64,000 nucleotides of DNA from contig NZ_JACCFE010000002.1 of the NCBI RefSeq assembly GCF_014256275.1, forward strand, positions 6,056,001 to 6,120,000. Direction: 5' to 3'. The first letter of the stretch is position 1. Each line of letters begins with the position of its first letter. Origin of the DNA: Rhodococcus sp. 4CII. Its GTDB lineage: Bacteria > Actinomycetota > Actinomycetes > Mycobacteriales > Mycobacteriaceae. The notes below the pieces were generated by a model. That model saw only the letters and a program-made list of their open reading frames with translations, was not told the DNA's origin and made no database searches. Shown piece by piece: positions 45,607 to 55,055 of the stretch. The translations under genes were made by a program, and so were the position numbers.

Positions 45607-46266
45607 TCACACCGGGCGGTCGAGGATTTCTTCGATGCGGTCTATCAGCCATGACTCGTAGCGGACACGACTCCACCCGCATTCGTCCACGAGCAGGGCG
45701 TAGACCTGGTCGTGGGTCTGGAGCCACAGTTCGTCGACCTGACCTGGGTGGGCGGGACGGCCCACGATCAGGTTTGCGACGTCGGTGACCGAGCGCCTGC
45801 GCTGCCCCTCCAGTTCGGCAGCGACCGCTGCGAGCGTGTCATCCGTCGTCGCACCCTGGCGGATTGCCATTGCCAGGCGATAGCTGCGCTCGTTGATACC
45901 GGCAACCATGCGCGCACTCATCTCGATGCGGTCGCCAGTGGTGCGGCCGGTACCGATCGCCGTATAGACGGGCCGGTCGGCCAACGGCACCTCCTCGTCG
46001 TCGCCGGCGACGGCGGTCTCCAGCGCCGACTTCAACAGGCCGGCCTTCGATCCGAACGTCGCGTAGACGGTTTCGACGGACACCGCCGCGTCCCGCGCAA
46101 CTTCCCTCATGCCGGTGCCGACCCAGCCGCGCTCGGCGAACATTCGGGTGGCGGCGTCGAGTACCACCGCCCGCGTCTGAGCTGCCTGCATCCGGCGCAG
46201 CGGAGATCGGTACCGGCGGGTTCCGGATCCGCCTGGGGCCGTCGAATCGGACTCGACCTTCGCCAT
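45607..46266 (-). CDS. TetR-family transcriptional regulator
   Basis: 219 residues; DNA-binding region GMREVARDAAVSVETVYATFGSKAGLL. It follows the hemerythrin/SRPBCC gene start by 29 bases in the same direction, so the two may be one transcript with this gene first. A wide inverted repeat lies directly upstream of its start. Effector unknown. Confidence 0.86.
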   Translation of the reverse strand: MAKVESDSTAPGGSGTRRYRSPLRRMQAAQTRAVVLDAATRMFAERGWVGTGMREVARDAAVSVETVYATFGSKAGLLKSALETAVAGDDEEVPLADRPVYTAIGTGRTTGDRIEMSARMVAGINERSYRLAMAIRQGATTDDTLAAVAAELEGQRRRSVTDVANLIVGRPAHPGQVDELWLQTHDQVYALLVDECGWSRVRYESWLIDRIEEILDRPV

Positions 46267-46276
46267 ACCCCAATCC

Positions 46277-46311
46277 TAGAACGCTCAAGTTTTCAATACA
46301 ACGCCGTTCTA
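46277..46311. promoter_or_regulatory. Inverted repeat before the TetR gene
   Basis: TAGAACG (46277-46283) and CGTTCTA (46305-46311) are perfect inverted arms 21 bases apart, starting 10 bases before the TetR start. It may serve for autoregulation. The arms look like KstR half-sites, but the spacing does not fit the KstR consensus. Confidence 0.35.
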
Positions 46312-46388
46312 CCGATTTCTGCCCCGAACACGAATGCGGCCGTCACCGGGGTACGGTGGCGGCCGCGACGAGCCTGTCGAGCGTGCGG

Positions 46389-47396
46389 TCAGCTGATCTT
46401 CAGCACCAGCTTTCCGGTGTTGGCGCCGTCGAACAGCAGATTGAGGGTGCGGCCGAACGCCTCGACGCCCCCGGTCTCCACCTGCTCCCGGGTCACGATC
46501 TCCCCGGCGCGGATCCACTCCGACATCGCCTCCATGCCCTCGGGGAACCGGTCGAGGTAGTCGAACACGATGAATCCCGTCATCGACGCACGGTTGACCA
46601 ACAGCGACAGATACCGGGAGGGGCCCGGCTGGGGGTCGGTGGCGTTGTATCCGGAAATCGCACCGCACAGCGCGACCCGGGCGTTCTTGCGGAGGCGGGC
46701 CAGTGCGGCGTCCAGAATCTCGCCGCCGACGTTGTCGAAATAGAGGTCGATGCCGTCCGGCGCGGCGGTGCGCAGGGCCTTGCCGACCGATTCGGACTTG
46801 TAGTCGATCGCCGCGTCGAAACCCAGTTCGCCGGTCAGCCACGCGCATTTCTCGGGGCCACCGGCGATGCCGATCACGGTGGCACCCTTCAGCCTGGCGA
46901 TCTGCCCGGCAATGCTCCCGACGGCTCCCGCGGCCCCGGAGATGAGCACGGTGTCACCCTTCTCCAGCTTTCCGACGTCGGTGAGGCCGAAATAAGCGGT
47001 CATACCGGGGAAACCGAGGGCACCCAGCCACGTCGGTGCCGGGGCGAGCGATTCGTCGACGGCGAGAGCACCGCGGCCGTCGGAGAGCGCGAACTCCTGC
47101 ACGCCGAACTGTCCGGAGACCAGCTGCCCCTCCGGGAACTTCGCGTTCTTCGACGCGACCACCCGGCCGACGGCGTGCGTGCGCATCACCTCACCGATCG
47201 CCACCGGAGGCACATACGACTTCACGTCGTCGAGCCATCCGCGCATCGCGGGATCGAGGGACACGTAGTCCACCTTCACGGTGAATTCGCCGTCCGCGGG
47301 TTCGGGAATCGGTTCGGACGTGATCTCCCAGGTGGAGTCGTCGGGACGGCCGACCGGACGCTTCGCCAGCCGGACCTGCCTGTTCACGGATGTCAC
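46389..47396 (-). CDS. NADP-dependent MDR oxidoreductase (PTGR/CurA-like)
   Basis: 335 residues. The start VTSVNRQVRLAKRPVGRP and the cofactor motif ISGAAGAVGSIAGQIA match the zinc-free prostaglandin/alkenal reductase group that reduces enones. The longer frame upstream is not family-like; the GTG at 47396 has AAAGG ahead. It follows the FadD gene by 5 bases, as third gene of a leftward operon (MaoC, FadD, MDR). It may reduce an unsaturated acyl or keto intermediate. Confidence 0.86.
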   Translation of the reverse strand: MTSVNRQVRLAKRPVGRPDDSTWEITSEPIPEPADGEFTVKVDYVSLDPAMRGWLDDVKSYVPPVAIGEVMRTHAVGRVVASKNAKFPEGQLVSGQFGVQEFALSDGRGALAVDESLAPAPTWLGALGFPGMTAYFGLTDVGKLEKGDTVLISGAAGAVGSIAGQIARLKGATVIGIAGGPEKCAWLTGELGFDAAIDYKSESVGKALRTAAPDGIDLYFDNVGGEILDAALARLRKNARVALCGAISGYNATDPQPGPSRYLSLLVNRASMTGFIVFDYLDRFPEGMEAMSEWIRAGEIVTREQVETGGVEAFGRTLNLLFDGANTGKLVLKIS

Positions 47397-47401
47397 GATG
47401 T

Positions 47402-48955
47402 TCACCTTTCGGGTTCTGCGGTCAGTGCGTCGTTTCTCAGAGCAGTCCTGTCGATCGACCGCTTGAGGATCTTTCCGGTCGACCCCTTCGGGAGGGAATC
47501 GACGATCGCTACGATCCGGGGAATCTTGTATGCGGACAGTCGTTCCCGCGCCCACCTCGTCAACTCGCCGCCGTCCAGGCCGGACCCGGGGAGGGTGGCC
47601 ACCACGGCGGCCACCTCCTCGCCGTAGTGGTCGTCGGGAACGCCCACCACGGCGGCTTCGAGTATTTCGGGGTGCGTGTACAGGACCTCCTCGACCTCGC
47701 TCGGGTACACGTTGTAGCCGCCGCGGATGATGAGGTCCTTCACCCGGTCGACGATCCGCAGGTCACCGTCCGCATCGATCTCGCCGAGGTCGCCGGTGCG
47801 CAGCCAGCCGTCCGAGTCCAGGACGGCCGCGGTGTCGGAGGGCCGGTTCCAGTAGCCCTTCATCACGGTCGCGCCCTTCACGAACACCTCGCCGACGGTC
47901 CCGGGCGGACAGGCGACGTCGTCGTGGTCCCGCACCTCGACCTGCATCCGGGGCACCGCCCGTCCCGTGTAGCCGATCTTTCCGCCGCGGTCGATGTCGT
48001 TGAACGTTCCGAACGCGGTCGTCTCGGTGAGTCCGTACCCCTCGAGGATGCTGCACCCGAAGCGCGATTCGAATTCGCGGGCCACCTCGCCGGGCAGCGA
48101 CGCGCCGCCGGAGATGGCGATGCGGAGCTGGGTGAAGTCCTGCGAGTCCGCACCGCCCGCGGCATGGAGCATTGCATTCCACATCGTCGGGACACCGGCC
48201 ATGATCGTGAGCCGGTCCCGGCGCAGCATGGCGAGCATCGCGGCCGGATCGAACCGGGCCAGCAGCGACAGCGACCCGCCACCGGTGAAGGTGGCCATCA
48301 TGACCGAGGACTGGCCGAAGACGTGGAACAGGGGCAGTCCCGTGCCGGTGCGGTCGTGGCTCGACCCGCGACTGCATTCGGCGCCGATCTCGCCGCCGGA
48401 CAACAGGTTCCCGACCGTCAGCTCCGCGCCCTTGGGCCGGCCGGTGGTGCCGGACGTGTAGAGGATGGCGGCGGTGTCGTCCCGGCTCCGCTCGGCCGGG
48501 GTGACGGGCTCGGCGTCCGGGAGCGTGCCCGGTGCGAGCGTCCAGACGGGGATGTCCAGGGCAGCCGCGGCGTCGCCGATCGCGGGCCCGAGTTCGTGCC
48601 ACCCGATGACGTGCGCGACGCCGGCGTCGGTGAGTACGTACTCGGCCTCGGGCCGGGTCGACATCGTGTTCACCGGGACCACGACGCACCCGGCAGCCTG
48701 AATTCCCAGATACGCCACCACGAACTCGGGTACGGAGGGTGCGGCCAGCAGAACTCTGTCGCCGGGGGACAGGCCGGCGTCCCTGAGCGCTCCCGCATAC
48801 CGGGTGCTCGCGTCGCGCAGCTGTCCGTAGGTCAGGGTGCTGTCCGCGCCGCGCAGCGCGATGTTGCCGGGAGTGGCGTCCGCGTGCCGGGACACCGGAT
48901 CGAGCACATTCGCCTGTGAGTACTTGTTGACCGCGGGCGGTTGTGAAGTACCCAC
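47402..48955 (-). CDS. Acyl-CoA synthetase (FadD-like)
   Basis: A 517-residue adenylate-forming ligase: ILYTSGTTGRPKGAE for ATP/AMP, GYGLTETTAFG, TGDLGEIDADG, and the catalytic lysine near the C-terminus in PKGSTGKILKRS. It activates a carboxylic acid to its CoA ester. GTG start at 48955, 2 bases after the MaoC stop. With the second synthetase at 59217 it brackets the catabolic cluster. Substrate unknown. Confidence 0.88.
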   Translation of the reverse strand: MGTSQPPAVNKYSQANVLDPVSRHADATPGNIALRGADSTLTYGQLRDASTRYAGALRDAGLSPGDRVLLAAPSVPEFVVAYLGIQAAGCVVVPVNTMSTRPEAEYVLTDAGVAHVIGWHELGPAIGDAAAALDIPVWTLAPGTLPDAEPVTPAERSRDDTAAILYTSGTTGRPKGAELTVGNLLSGGEIGAECSRGSSHDRTGTGLPLFHVFGQSSVMMATFTGGGSLSLLARFDPAAMLAMLRRDRLTIMAGVPTMWNAMLHAAGGADSQDFTQLRIAISGGASLPGEVAREFESRFGCSILEGYGLTETTAFGTFNDIDRGGKIGYTGRAVPRMQVEVRDHDDVACPPGTVGEVFVKGATVMKGYWNRPSDTAAVLDSDGWLRTGDLGEIDADGDLRIVDRVKDLIIRGGYNVYPSEVEEVLYTHPEILEAAVVGVPDDHYGEEVAAVVATLPGSGLDGGELTRWARERLSAYKIPRIVAIVDSLPKGSTGKILKRSIDRTALRNDALTAEPER

Positions 48956-48957
48956 GG

Positions 48958-49440
48958 CTACTGTCCGGCCTCGACGACGCGGGCGACGGACTCGGACACG
49001 ACCACCGGCTTGTCGGAACCCTCGCGCTCGACGACCTGCCTCATCGTCACCTGGATGCCGCCGCCGACCTGTTCGGCGGACTGGACGGTGGCACGCATTC
49101 GGATGCGAGAACCCACCGGCACCGGCGCGGGAAAACGGACCTTGTTGTAGCCGTAGTTCAGGCTGTGCGCGAAGCCGTCGAATCGCAGCAGGGTCGCCGA
49201 CAGCGCCGGTCCGAGGGACAGGCTGTACAGGCCGTGCGCGATGGTGCCGCCGAGCGGGCTGGCCGCGGCGCGCTCGGGATCGATGTGGATCCACTGGTGG
49301 TCGCCGGTCGCATCGGCGAAGGCGTTGACGCGTTCCTGGGTGACGTCGTGCCAGTCGGTGGGGCCCAGCTCCTTGCCGATCAGCGCGGTGAGCTCGTCGA
49401 AGCTCGCCGGACGAACGGGCAGTGCGGTGGTGTCGGTCAT
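48958..49440 (-). CDS. MaoC-family hydratase
   Basis: A 160-residue single hot-dog domain with the hydratase motif FADATGDHQWIHIDPERAAASPLGGTIAHG, whose Asp and His are the catalytic pair of (R)-specific enoyl-CoA hydratases. It is first in the leftward operon and divergent from the SDR at 49603 across a shared control region holding motif copy C. Likely acts on an enoyl-CoA of the local pathway. Confidence 0.88.
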   Translation of the reverse strand: MTDTTALPVRPASFDELTALIGKELGPTDWHDVTQERVNAFADATGDHQWIHIDPERAAASPLGGTIAHGLYSLSLGPALSATLLRFDGFAHSLNYGYNKVRFPAPVPVGSRIRMRATVQSAEQVGGGIQVTMRQVVEREGSDKPVVVSESVARVVEAGQ

Positions 49441-49525
49441 CTGTCTCCCTCAATTCCGAGTGGTGCAGGGCCTGGATGTGTCACGTTGGCCGGGTCGGAA
49501 TTAGAGGTGTGATCTGAACCCCGAC

Positions 49526-49556
49526 ACTTGAACTTGACGACGGATTCAACTATACA
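49526..49556 (+). promoter_or_regulatory. Shared motif, copy C, with overlapping promoter
   Basis: ACTTGAACTTGACGACGGA at 49526-49544. A -35 TTGAAC (49528-49533) is followed after 17 bases by TATACA (49551-49556), a good -10, 47 bases before the GTG of the SDR gene. The motif sits on the -35, so a bound protein would block or change transcription of the rightward operon, and probably the leftward one too. Confidence 0.55.
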
Positions 49557-49602
49557 AAAGAGAGACCCGAGTCACAATGCACGGCGAAGGAGAGGACACC
49601 TC

Positions 49603-50421
49603 GTGAAGGTTGCACAGAAGGTCGCCATCGTGACCGGCGGTGGGGGTGGTATCGGCGGGGCCATCGCCGACCGTCTCGCGGACCGGGGCGCCAAGGTTCT
49701 CGTCGCCGATCTCGACCCGACCGCAGCGGCCGCGGTTGCGGACCGGATCAACGAACACCATCCCGGGTCTGCCCTCGCCGAAGGTGCCGACGTCGCCGAC
49801 ACCGAGCAGATTCGGCGCATCATCGAGCGCGCGGAGACCGAGTTCGGCCCGGTCGATCTCTACTTCGCCAACGCGGGCGTCGCGGGAGCGCCCGGCCTCG
49901 ACGCCGACGAGGCCGACTGGGATCTCGCGTTCGACGTCAACATTCGTGCCCACGTCCGCGCCGCCAGGCAACTCGTGCCGAGGTGGGTCGAGCGCGGCGA
50001 GGGGTACTTCGTGTCGACCGCCTCCGCCGCGGGCCTGCTCACCCAGATCGGCTCGGCCACGTACGCGGTCACGAAGCACGCTGCGGTCGCGTTCTCCGAA
50101 TGGCTGTCGGTCACCTACGGCGACAAGGGAATCAGGGTCAGCTGCCTCTGCCCGATGGGGGTCGAGACCACGCTGATGCGCTCCGGCGAGAACTCGGGTG
50201 ATCCACTCGGTGTCGCCGCCACCCGGGCCGTCGTGTCGGCGGGCGACGTGCTGCAGCCCGAGCAGGTCGCCGACATCGTGCTCGGTGCCGTGGACCGCGA
50301 GACGTTCCTGATCCTGCCCCACGAGAGCGTCCTCACCATGTACCGGCAGAAGGGGTCCGACTACGACCGCTGGCTGCGCGGGATGCGCCGCTATCAGAGT
50401 TCGCTGCTGGAGCACGCGTGA
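49603..50421 (+). CDS. SDR-family dehydrogenase
   Basis: 272 residues with TGGGGGIGGAIA cofactor loop, ANAGVAG and catalytic STASAAG/YAVTK. The GTG at 49603 has a GGAGAGG site; the longer frame upstream lacks family residues. First gene of the long rightward operon. The GTGA overlap with the crotonase gene suggests tight coupling. Probably oxidises a hydroxyacyl intermediate. Confidence 0.88.
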   Translation: MKVAQKVAIVTGGGGGIGGAIADRLADRGAKVLVADLDPTAAAAVADRINEHHPGSALAEGADVADTEQIRRIIERAETEFGPVDLYFANAGVAGAPGLDADEADWDLAFDVNIRAHVRAARQLVPRWVERGEGYFVSTASAAGLLTQIGSATYAVTKHAAVAFSEWLSVTYGDKGIRVSCLCPMGVETTLMRSGENSGDPLGVAATRAVVSAGDVLQPEQVADIVLGAVDRETFLILPHESVLTMYRQKGSDYDRWLRGMRRYQSSLLEHA

Positions 50422-51230
50422 CCCCCGGGCACGCGGACCTGGTCCTCGCCGAGCGGCGCGGGCAGGTCCAACTGCTGACCTTCAACCGGCCGGGCAAGCT
50501 GAACGCCTGGACCGACGATCTCGAGGATCGGTACTTCACGCTGCTGTCCGACGCCGACGACGACCCCGGCGTACGCGCGATCGTCGTGACCGGAGCCGGG
50601 CGCGGGTTCTGCGCCGGCGCCGACCTCGGGCGGCTGCAGGCCGTCGGCGACGTCTCCGACGCGGACCTTCGCCGGCCGCGGCCCCGCGACCTTCCGGCGA
50701 CGCTGCGCACACCGCTCATCGGAGCGGTCAACGGGGTCGCGGCCGGCCTCGGGATGGTGGAGGCCCTCTACTGCGACGTCCGGTTCGCCTCGGCCTCGGC
50801 CCGGTTCACGACCGCCTTCGCCAAGCGCGGGCTGATCGCCGAATACGGCATCTCGTGGCTGCTGCCCCGGCTCGTGGGACGCGGCCGGGCCACCGACCTG
50901 CTGCTGTCGAGCCGCATGGTGGACGCCGAGGAGGCGCTGCGCATCGGACTCGTCGACCATCTCGTGCCGGACGGTTCGGTCGTCGACGCCGCGGTCGCCT
51001 ACGCGGAGGCGCTGGCGACGCACTGCTCCCCGACGTCGATGGCCGTCATCAAGGACCAACTGCACAATGACTCGGACGGCACCTACACCGAATCCGTGGC
51101 CCGAGCGGAGGGCCTGATGTTGCAGGCGTTCCGCGGGGCCGATCTCGTCGAGGGCGTACAGAGTCACCTCGACAAGCGCCCACCCATGTTTCGCTCACTA
51201 CCCGTCAGGAGTTCCCATGTCCCTGTTTGA
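50418..51230 (+). CDS. Enoyl-CoA hydratase/isomerase-family protein
   Basis: A 270-residue crotonase fold: GAGRGFCAGADLGRLQ and GVAAGLGMVEALYCD. The positions that carry the two catalytic glutamates in true hydratases are not both acidic (FAKRGLIAEYGISWLLP), so isomerase, hydrolase or C-C lyase chemistry is as likely. GTG start in the SDR stop; its end overlaps the next dehydrogenase gene by 14 bases. Confidence 0.85.
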   Translation: MTPGHADLVLAERRGQVQLLTFNRPGKLNAWTDDLEDRYFTLLSDADDDPGVRAIVVTGAGRGFCAGADLGRLQAVGDVSDADLRRPRPRDLPATLRTPLIGAVNGVAAGLGMVEALYCDVRFASASARFTTAFAKRGLIAEYGISWLLPRLVGRGRATDLLLSSRMVDAEEALRIGLVDHLVPDGSVVDAAVAYAEALATHCSPTSMAVIKDQLHNDSDGTYTESVARAEGLMLQAFRGADLVEGVQSHLDKRPPMFRSLPVRSSHVPV

Positions 51231-52467
51231 CATCTCGGATCGCGCCCAGCAACTGCAGACCGATCTGCTGGAGTTCATGGATTCGCATGTGTATCCGGCG
51301 GAGGCGGTGTACGAGGAGCAGATGCGGGAGTCGGGGGATCCGCATTTCCAGCCGCCGGTGCTGGAGGAGTTGAAGGCGGAGGCGCGGCGCCGGGGCTTGT
51401 GGAATCTGTTCCATCCGCATCCGGGGACGGGTGCGGGACTGACGAACCTCGAGTATGCGCCGTTGGCAGAAATCATGGGGCGCAGTCATATTGCGTCGGA
51501 AGCGTGCAATTGCAATGCTCCGGACACCGGCAACATGGAGGTGCTCGAGCTGTTCGGGACGGCCGAGCACAAGGAGAAGTACCTGAAGCCGCTTCTCGAC
51601 GGGACGATGGCCTCGGCGTTCGCGATGACCGAGCCCGCGGTGGCGAGTTCGGATGCGACGAACGTGGAGCTGTCGATGGTCCGGGACGGTGCGGAGTACG
51701 TGCTCAACGGCCGGAAGTGGTTCGCGTCGAATGCGTTGCACCGCAACTGCAAAGTCCTCATCGTGATGGGGAAGACGGATCCGTCGGCGGCGCCGCATCG
51801 GCAGCAGTCGATGATGGTCGTGCCGATCGACGCGCCGGGGGTGACGGTGATGCGGGGTCTGCCCGTGTTCGGGTATCAGGACCGGGAGGGCCATGCGGAG
51901 ATCGATTTCGCGGATGTGCGGGTGCCGGTGACCGACGTGCTGAAAGGGGAGGGGGAAGGTTTCGCGATCTCCCAGGCCCGGTTGGGTCCGGGGCGGATTC
52001 ACCATTGCATGCGGGCGATCGGGATGGCGGAACGGGCGCTGGAGCTGATGTGCCGCCGGGCCTCGTCGCGGGTGACGTTCGGGAAACCGGTCAGTGAGAA
52101 TGCGAACATCCAGGATTGGATCGCGGAGGCGCGCATCGAGATCGAGATGATCCGCCTGCTGACGCTGAAGGCGGCGTATCTGATGGATACCGTGGGCAAC
52201 AAGGAAGCGCGGACGGAGATCGCGGCGATCAAGGTGGCCGCCCCCAATATTGCGTTGAAGATCGTGGACCGGGCGATCCAGGTGCACGGCGGTGCGGGCG
52301 TCACCGACGACTTCCCCCTCGCCATGGCCTGGGCGCACCTGCGCACGCTACGGCTGGCGGACGGTCCCGACGAGGTGCACAAGCGCGCCATCGCGCGTCA
52401 GGAACTGCGGCAGTACCGCGACGCCGCCGTCACCGCCACCAACGGACACAAGGTTGCGGTGAGCTGA
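51217..52467 (+). CDS. ACAD11/LvaC-type acyl-CoA dehydrogenase
   Basis: 416 residues. Segments CKVLIVMGKTDPSAAPHRQQS, RLGPGRIHHCMRAIG, AYLMDTVGNKEAR and LRLADGPDEVH match the dehydrogenase half of mammalian ACAD10/11 and Pseudomonas LvaC (recalled pattern). Those enzymes work with an APH-type kinase in the breakdown of 4-hydroxyacyl-CoA by way of a 4-phospho intermediate. The matching kinase gene lies two genes downstream. Codon use is less GC-rich in third positions than the neighbours over about 51240-52300. Confidence 0.85.
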   Translation: MSLFDISDRAQQLQTDLLEFMDSHVYPAEAVYEEQMRESGDPHFQPPVLEELKAEARRRGLWNLFHPHPGTGAGLTNLEYAPLAEIMGRSHIASEACNCNAPDTGNMEVLELFGTAEHKEKYLKPLLDGTMASAFAMTEPAVASSDATNVELSMVRDGAEYVLNGRKWFASNALHRNCKVLIVMGKTDPSAAPHRQQSMMVVPIDAPGVTVMRGLPVFGYQDREGHAEIDFADVRVPVTDVLKGEGEGFAISQARLGPGRIHHCMRAIGMAERALELMCRRASSRVTFGKPVSENANIQDWIAEARIEIEMIRLLTLKAAYLMDTVGNKEARTEIAAIKVAAPNIALKIVDRAIQVHGGAGVTDDFPLAMAWAHLRTLRLADGPDEVHKRAIARQELRQYRDAAVTATNGHKVAVS

Positions 52468-52468
52468 C

Positions 52469-53243
<775 letters not shown>

Positions 53244-53251
<8 letters not shown>

Positions 53252-54278
53252 CGTGGACGTCGTCGGCATCGACACCGGAGCCGTCAGCCGGTGGTTCGGC
53301 ACACTCGGCATCGAATGCGCCGAACCGCTGACCTTCGACCGGATCGGACTCGGCCAGTCCAACCTCACGTACCTCGTGCAGGACCGGGCGGGTCGCAGAT
53401 GGGTGCTGCGGCGCCCACCCCTCGGACACCTCCTCGCGTCCGCGCACGACGTCGCCCGCGAAGCGCGGATCCTGTCCGCCCTCGAAGACACCCCGGTGCC
53501 CACTCCCCGGGTCTTCGGTCTCACCGACGACCCGGACGTGACGGACGTACCGCTGCTGCTGATGGAATTCGTCGACGGACAGGTGGTCGATCGCATGTCG
53601 ATCGCCGAAGGACTGACGCCGCAGCGTCGCCGGGCGATCGGCCTTTCGCTGCCGCGGACCCTGGCGAAGATCCACGCGGTGGACCTCGACCGGACCGGGT
53701 TGACCGATCTGGCCAGCCACAAGCCGTACGCACAGCGTCAGCTCAAGCGGTGGTCGGGCCAGTGGGAGAAATCGAAGACCCGCGAACTGCCCGCCCTCGA
53801 CGACCTCACCCGGCGACTCGGAGCCGCGGTCCCCGAGCAGCGGGAACTGACGCTCGTGCACGGCGACTTCCATCTGCGCAACGTCATCACCTCCTTCGAC
53901 AGCGGGGCGGTGACCGCAGCCCTCGACTGGGAGCTGTGCACCCTGGGCGACCCGCTCGCCGACGTCGGCAGCCTGCTCGCGTACTGGCCGGAGCCGGGCG
54001 AGACAACCGGCGGCGACTTCCCGGCGTCCACCCTCGACGGCTTCCCGGACCGGGTGGAGATCGCCGCGGTGTATCTCGAGGAGACCGGGCGCGACCCCGA
54101 CGCGCTGGCCTTCTGGCATGTCCTCGGCCTGTGGAAGGTCGCGGTCATCGCCGAGGGCGTGATGCGACGCGCGCGGGACGAACCGCAGAACAAGGCGCCC
54201 GCGGGCACGCCGACGGTCGAGCGCATCGACGCCCTCGTGGCCAAGGCGTGCGACGTCGCCGCCCGGGCCGGGATCTGA
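53244..54278 (+). CDS. APH-family phosphotransferase (LvaA/ACAD11 kinase domain-like)
   Basis: 344 residues of the aminoglycoside-phosphotransferase fold. GLGQSNLTYLV near the start, the catalytic loop LVHGDFHLRNVI near residues 208-219, and the metal aspartate in ALDWELCTLGDPLADVG. In ACAD10/11 and LvaA this domain phosphorylates the 4-hydroxyl of 4-hydroxyacyl-CoA, so it is unlikely to be a drug-resistance enzyme. Two GTG starts are possible, 53244 or 53253; the first has a GGGAG site. Confidence 0.84.
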
Positions 54279-54300
54279 ACCGACAACGATGGAGAACTTC

Positions 54301-55050
54301 ATGAAGAGAACGGCAATCGTCACCGGCGCGGCGCGGGGTATCGGTGCCGCGGTGGCGAAGAAACTGGCGAGCGACGGTCACGCGGTCGCCGTCCTCGACC
54401 TCGACGAGTCCGCCTGCGCGGCAACGGTGGACGCCATCAAGTCCGTCGGCGGCGAGGCGCTGGCGGTGGGTGCGAACGTCGCCGACGAGGCGTCCGTCGC
54501 CGCGGCCGTCGAGCGGGTAGCGACCGACCTCGGCGCCCCGACGATCCTGATCAACAATGCCGGGATCACCCGCGACAACCTGCTGTTCAAGATGACCGTC
54601 GACGACTGGGACGCGGTGATGAACGTGCACCTGCGCGGCGCGTTCCTGATGTCGCGGGCGGTGCAGCAGCACATGGTCGATGCCGGGTTCGGCCGCATCG
54701 TGAATCTGTCGAGCACCTCCGCGCTCGGCAACCGCGGGCAGGTCAACTATTCCGCGGCCAAGGCCGGGATGCAGGGCTTCACCAAGACTCTCGCCATCGA
54801 GCTGGGCAAGTTCGGCGTCACCGCGAACGCGATCGCGCCCGGGTTCATCGAGACCGAGATGACCGCCGCCACCGCGGAGCGGGTGGGCGTCGGTTTCGCG
54901 GACTTCAAGAAGGCGGCGGCATCGCAGATCCCGGTGAATCGGGTCGGGCAGCCCGAGGACATCGCCAACACGGCGTCGTTCCTGGCCAGTGACGGTGCCG
55001 GATTCGTGTCCGGGCAAGTGATCTACGTGGCCGGCGGACCGAAGGACTGA
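54301..55050 (+). CDS. FabG-like SDR dehydrogenase
   Basis: 249 residues: TGAARGIGAAVA, INNAGITRDNLLFKMTVDDW, catalytic NLSST and YSAAK, typical of 3-oxoacyl reductases or 3-hydroxyacyl-CoA dehydrogenases. The ATG at 54301 has GGAGA at right spacing; the ATG at 54289 is an alternative. It sits 22 bases after the kinase gene and 5 bases before the acyl-CoA dehydrogenase pair. Confidence 0.88.
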   Translation: MKRTAIVTGAARGIGAAVAKKLASDGHAVAVLDLDESACAATVDAIKSVGGEALAVGANVADEASVAAAVERVATDLGAPTILINNAGITRDNLLFKMTVDDWDAVMNVHLRGAFLMSRAVQQHMVDAGFGRIVNLSSTSALGNRGQVNYSAAKAGMQGFTKTLAIELGKFGVTANAIAPGFIETEMTAATAERVGVGFADFKKAAASQIPVNRVGQPEDIANTASFLASDGAGFVSGQVIYVAGGPKD

Positions 55051-55055
55051 GGAAC

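Noticed and set aside
46277..46311. A third KstR box before the TetR gene at 45607
   Set aside because: The TAGAACG and CGTTCTA arms are 21 bases apart, not the 2-base spacing of the KstR consensus.
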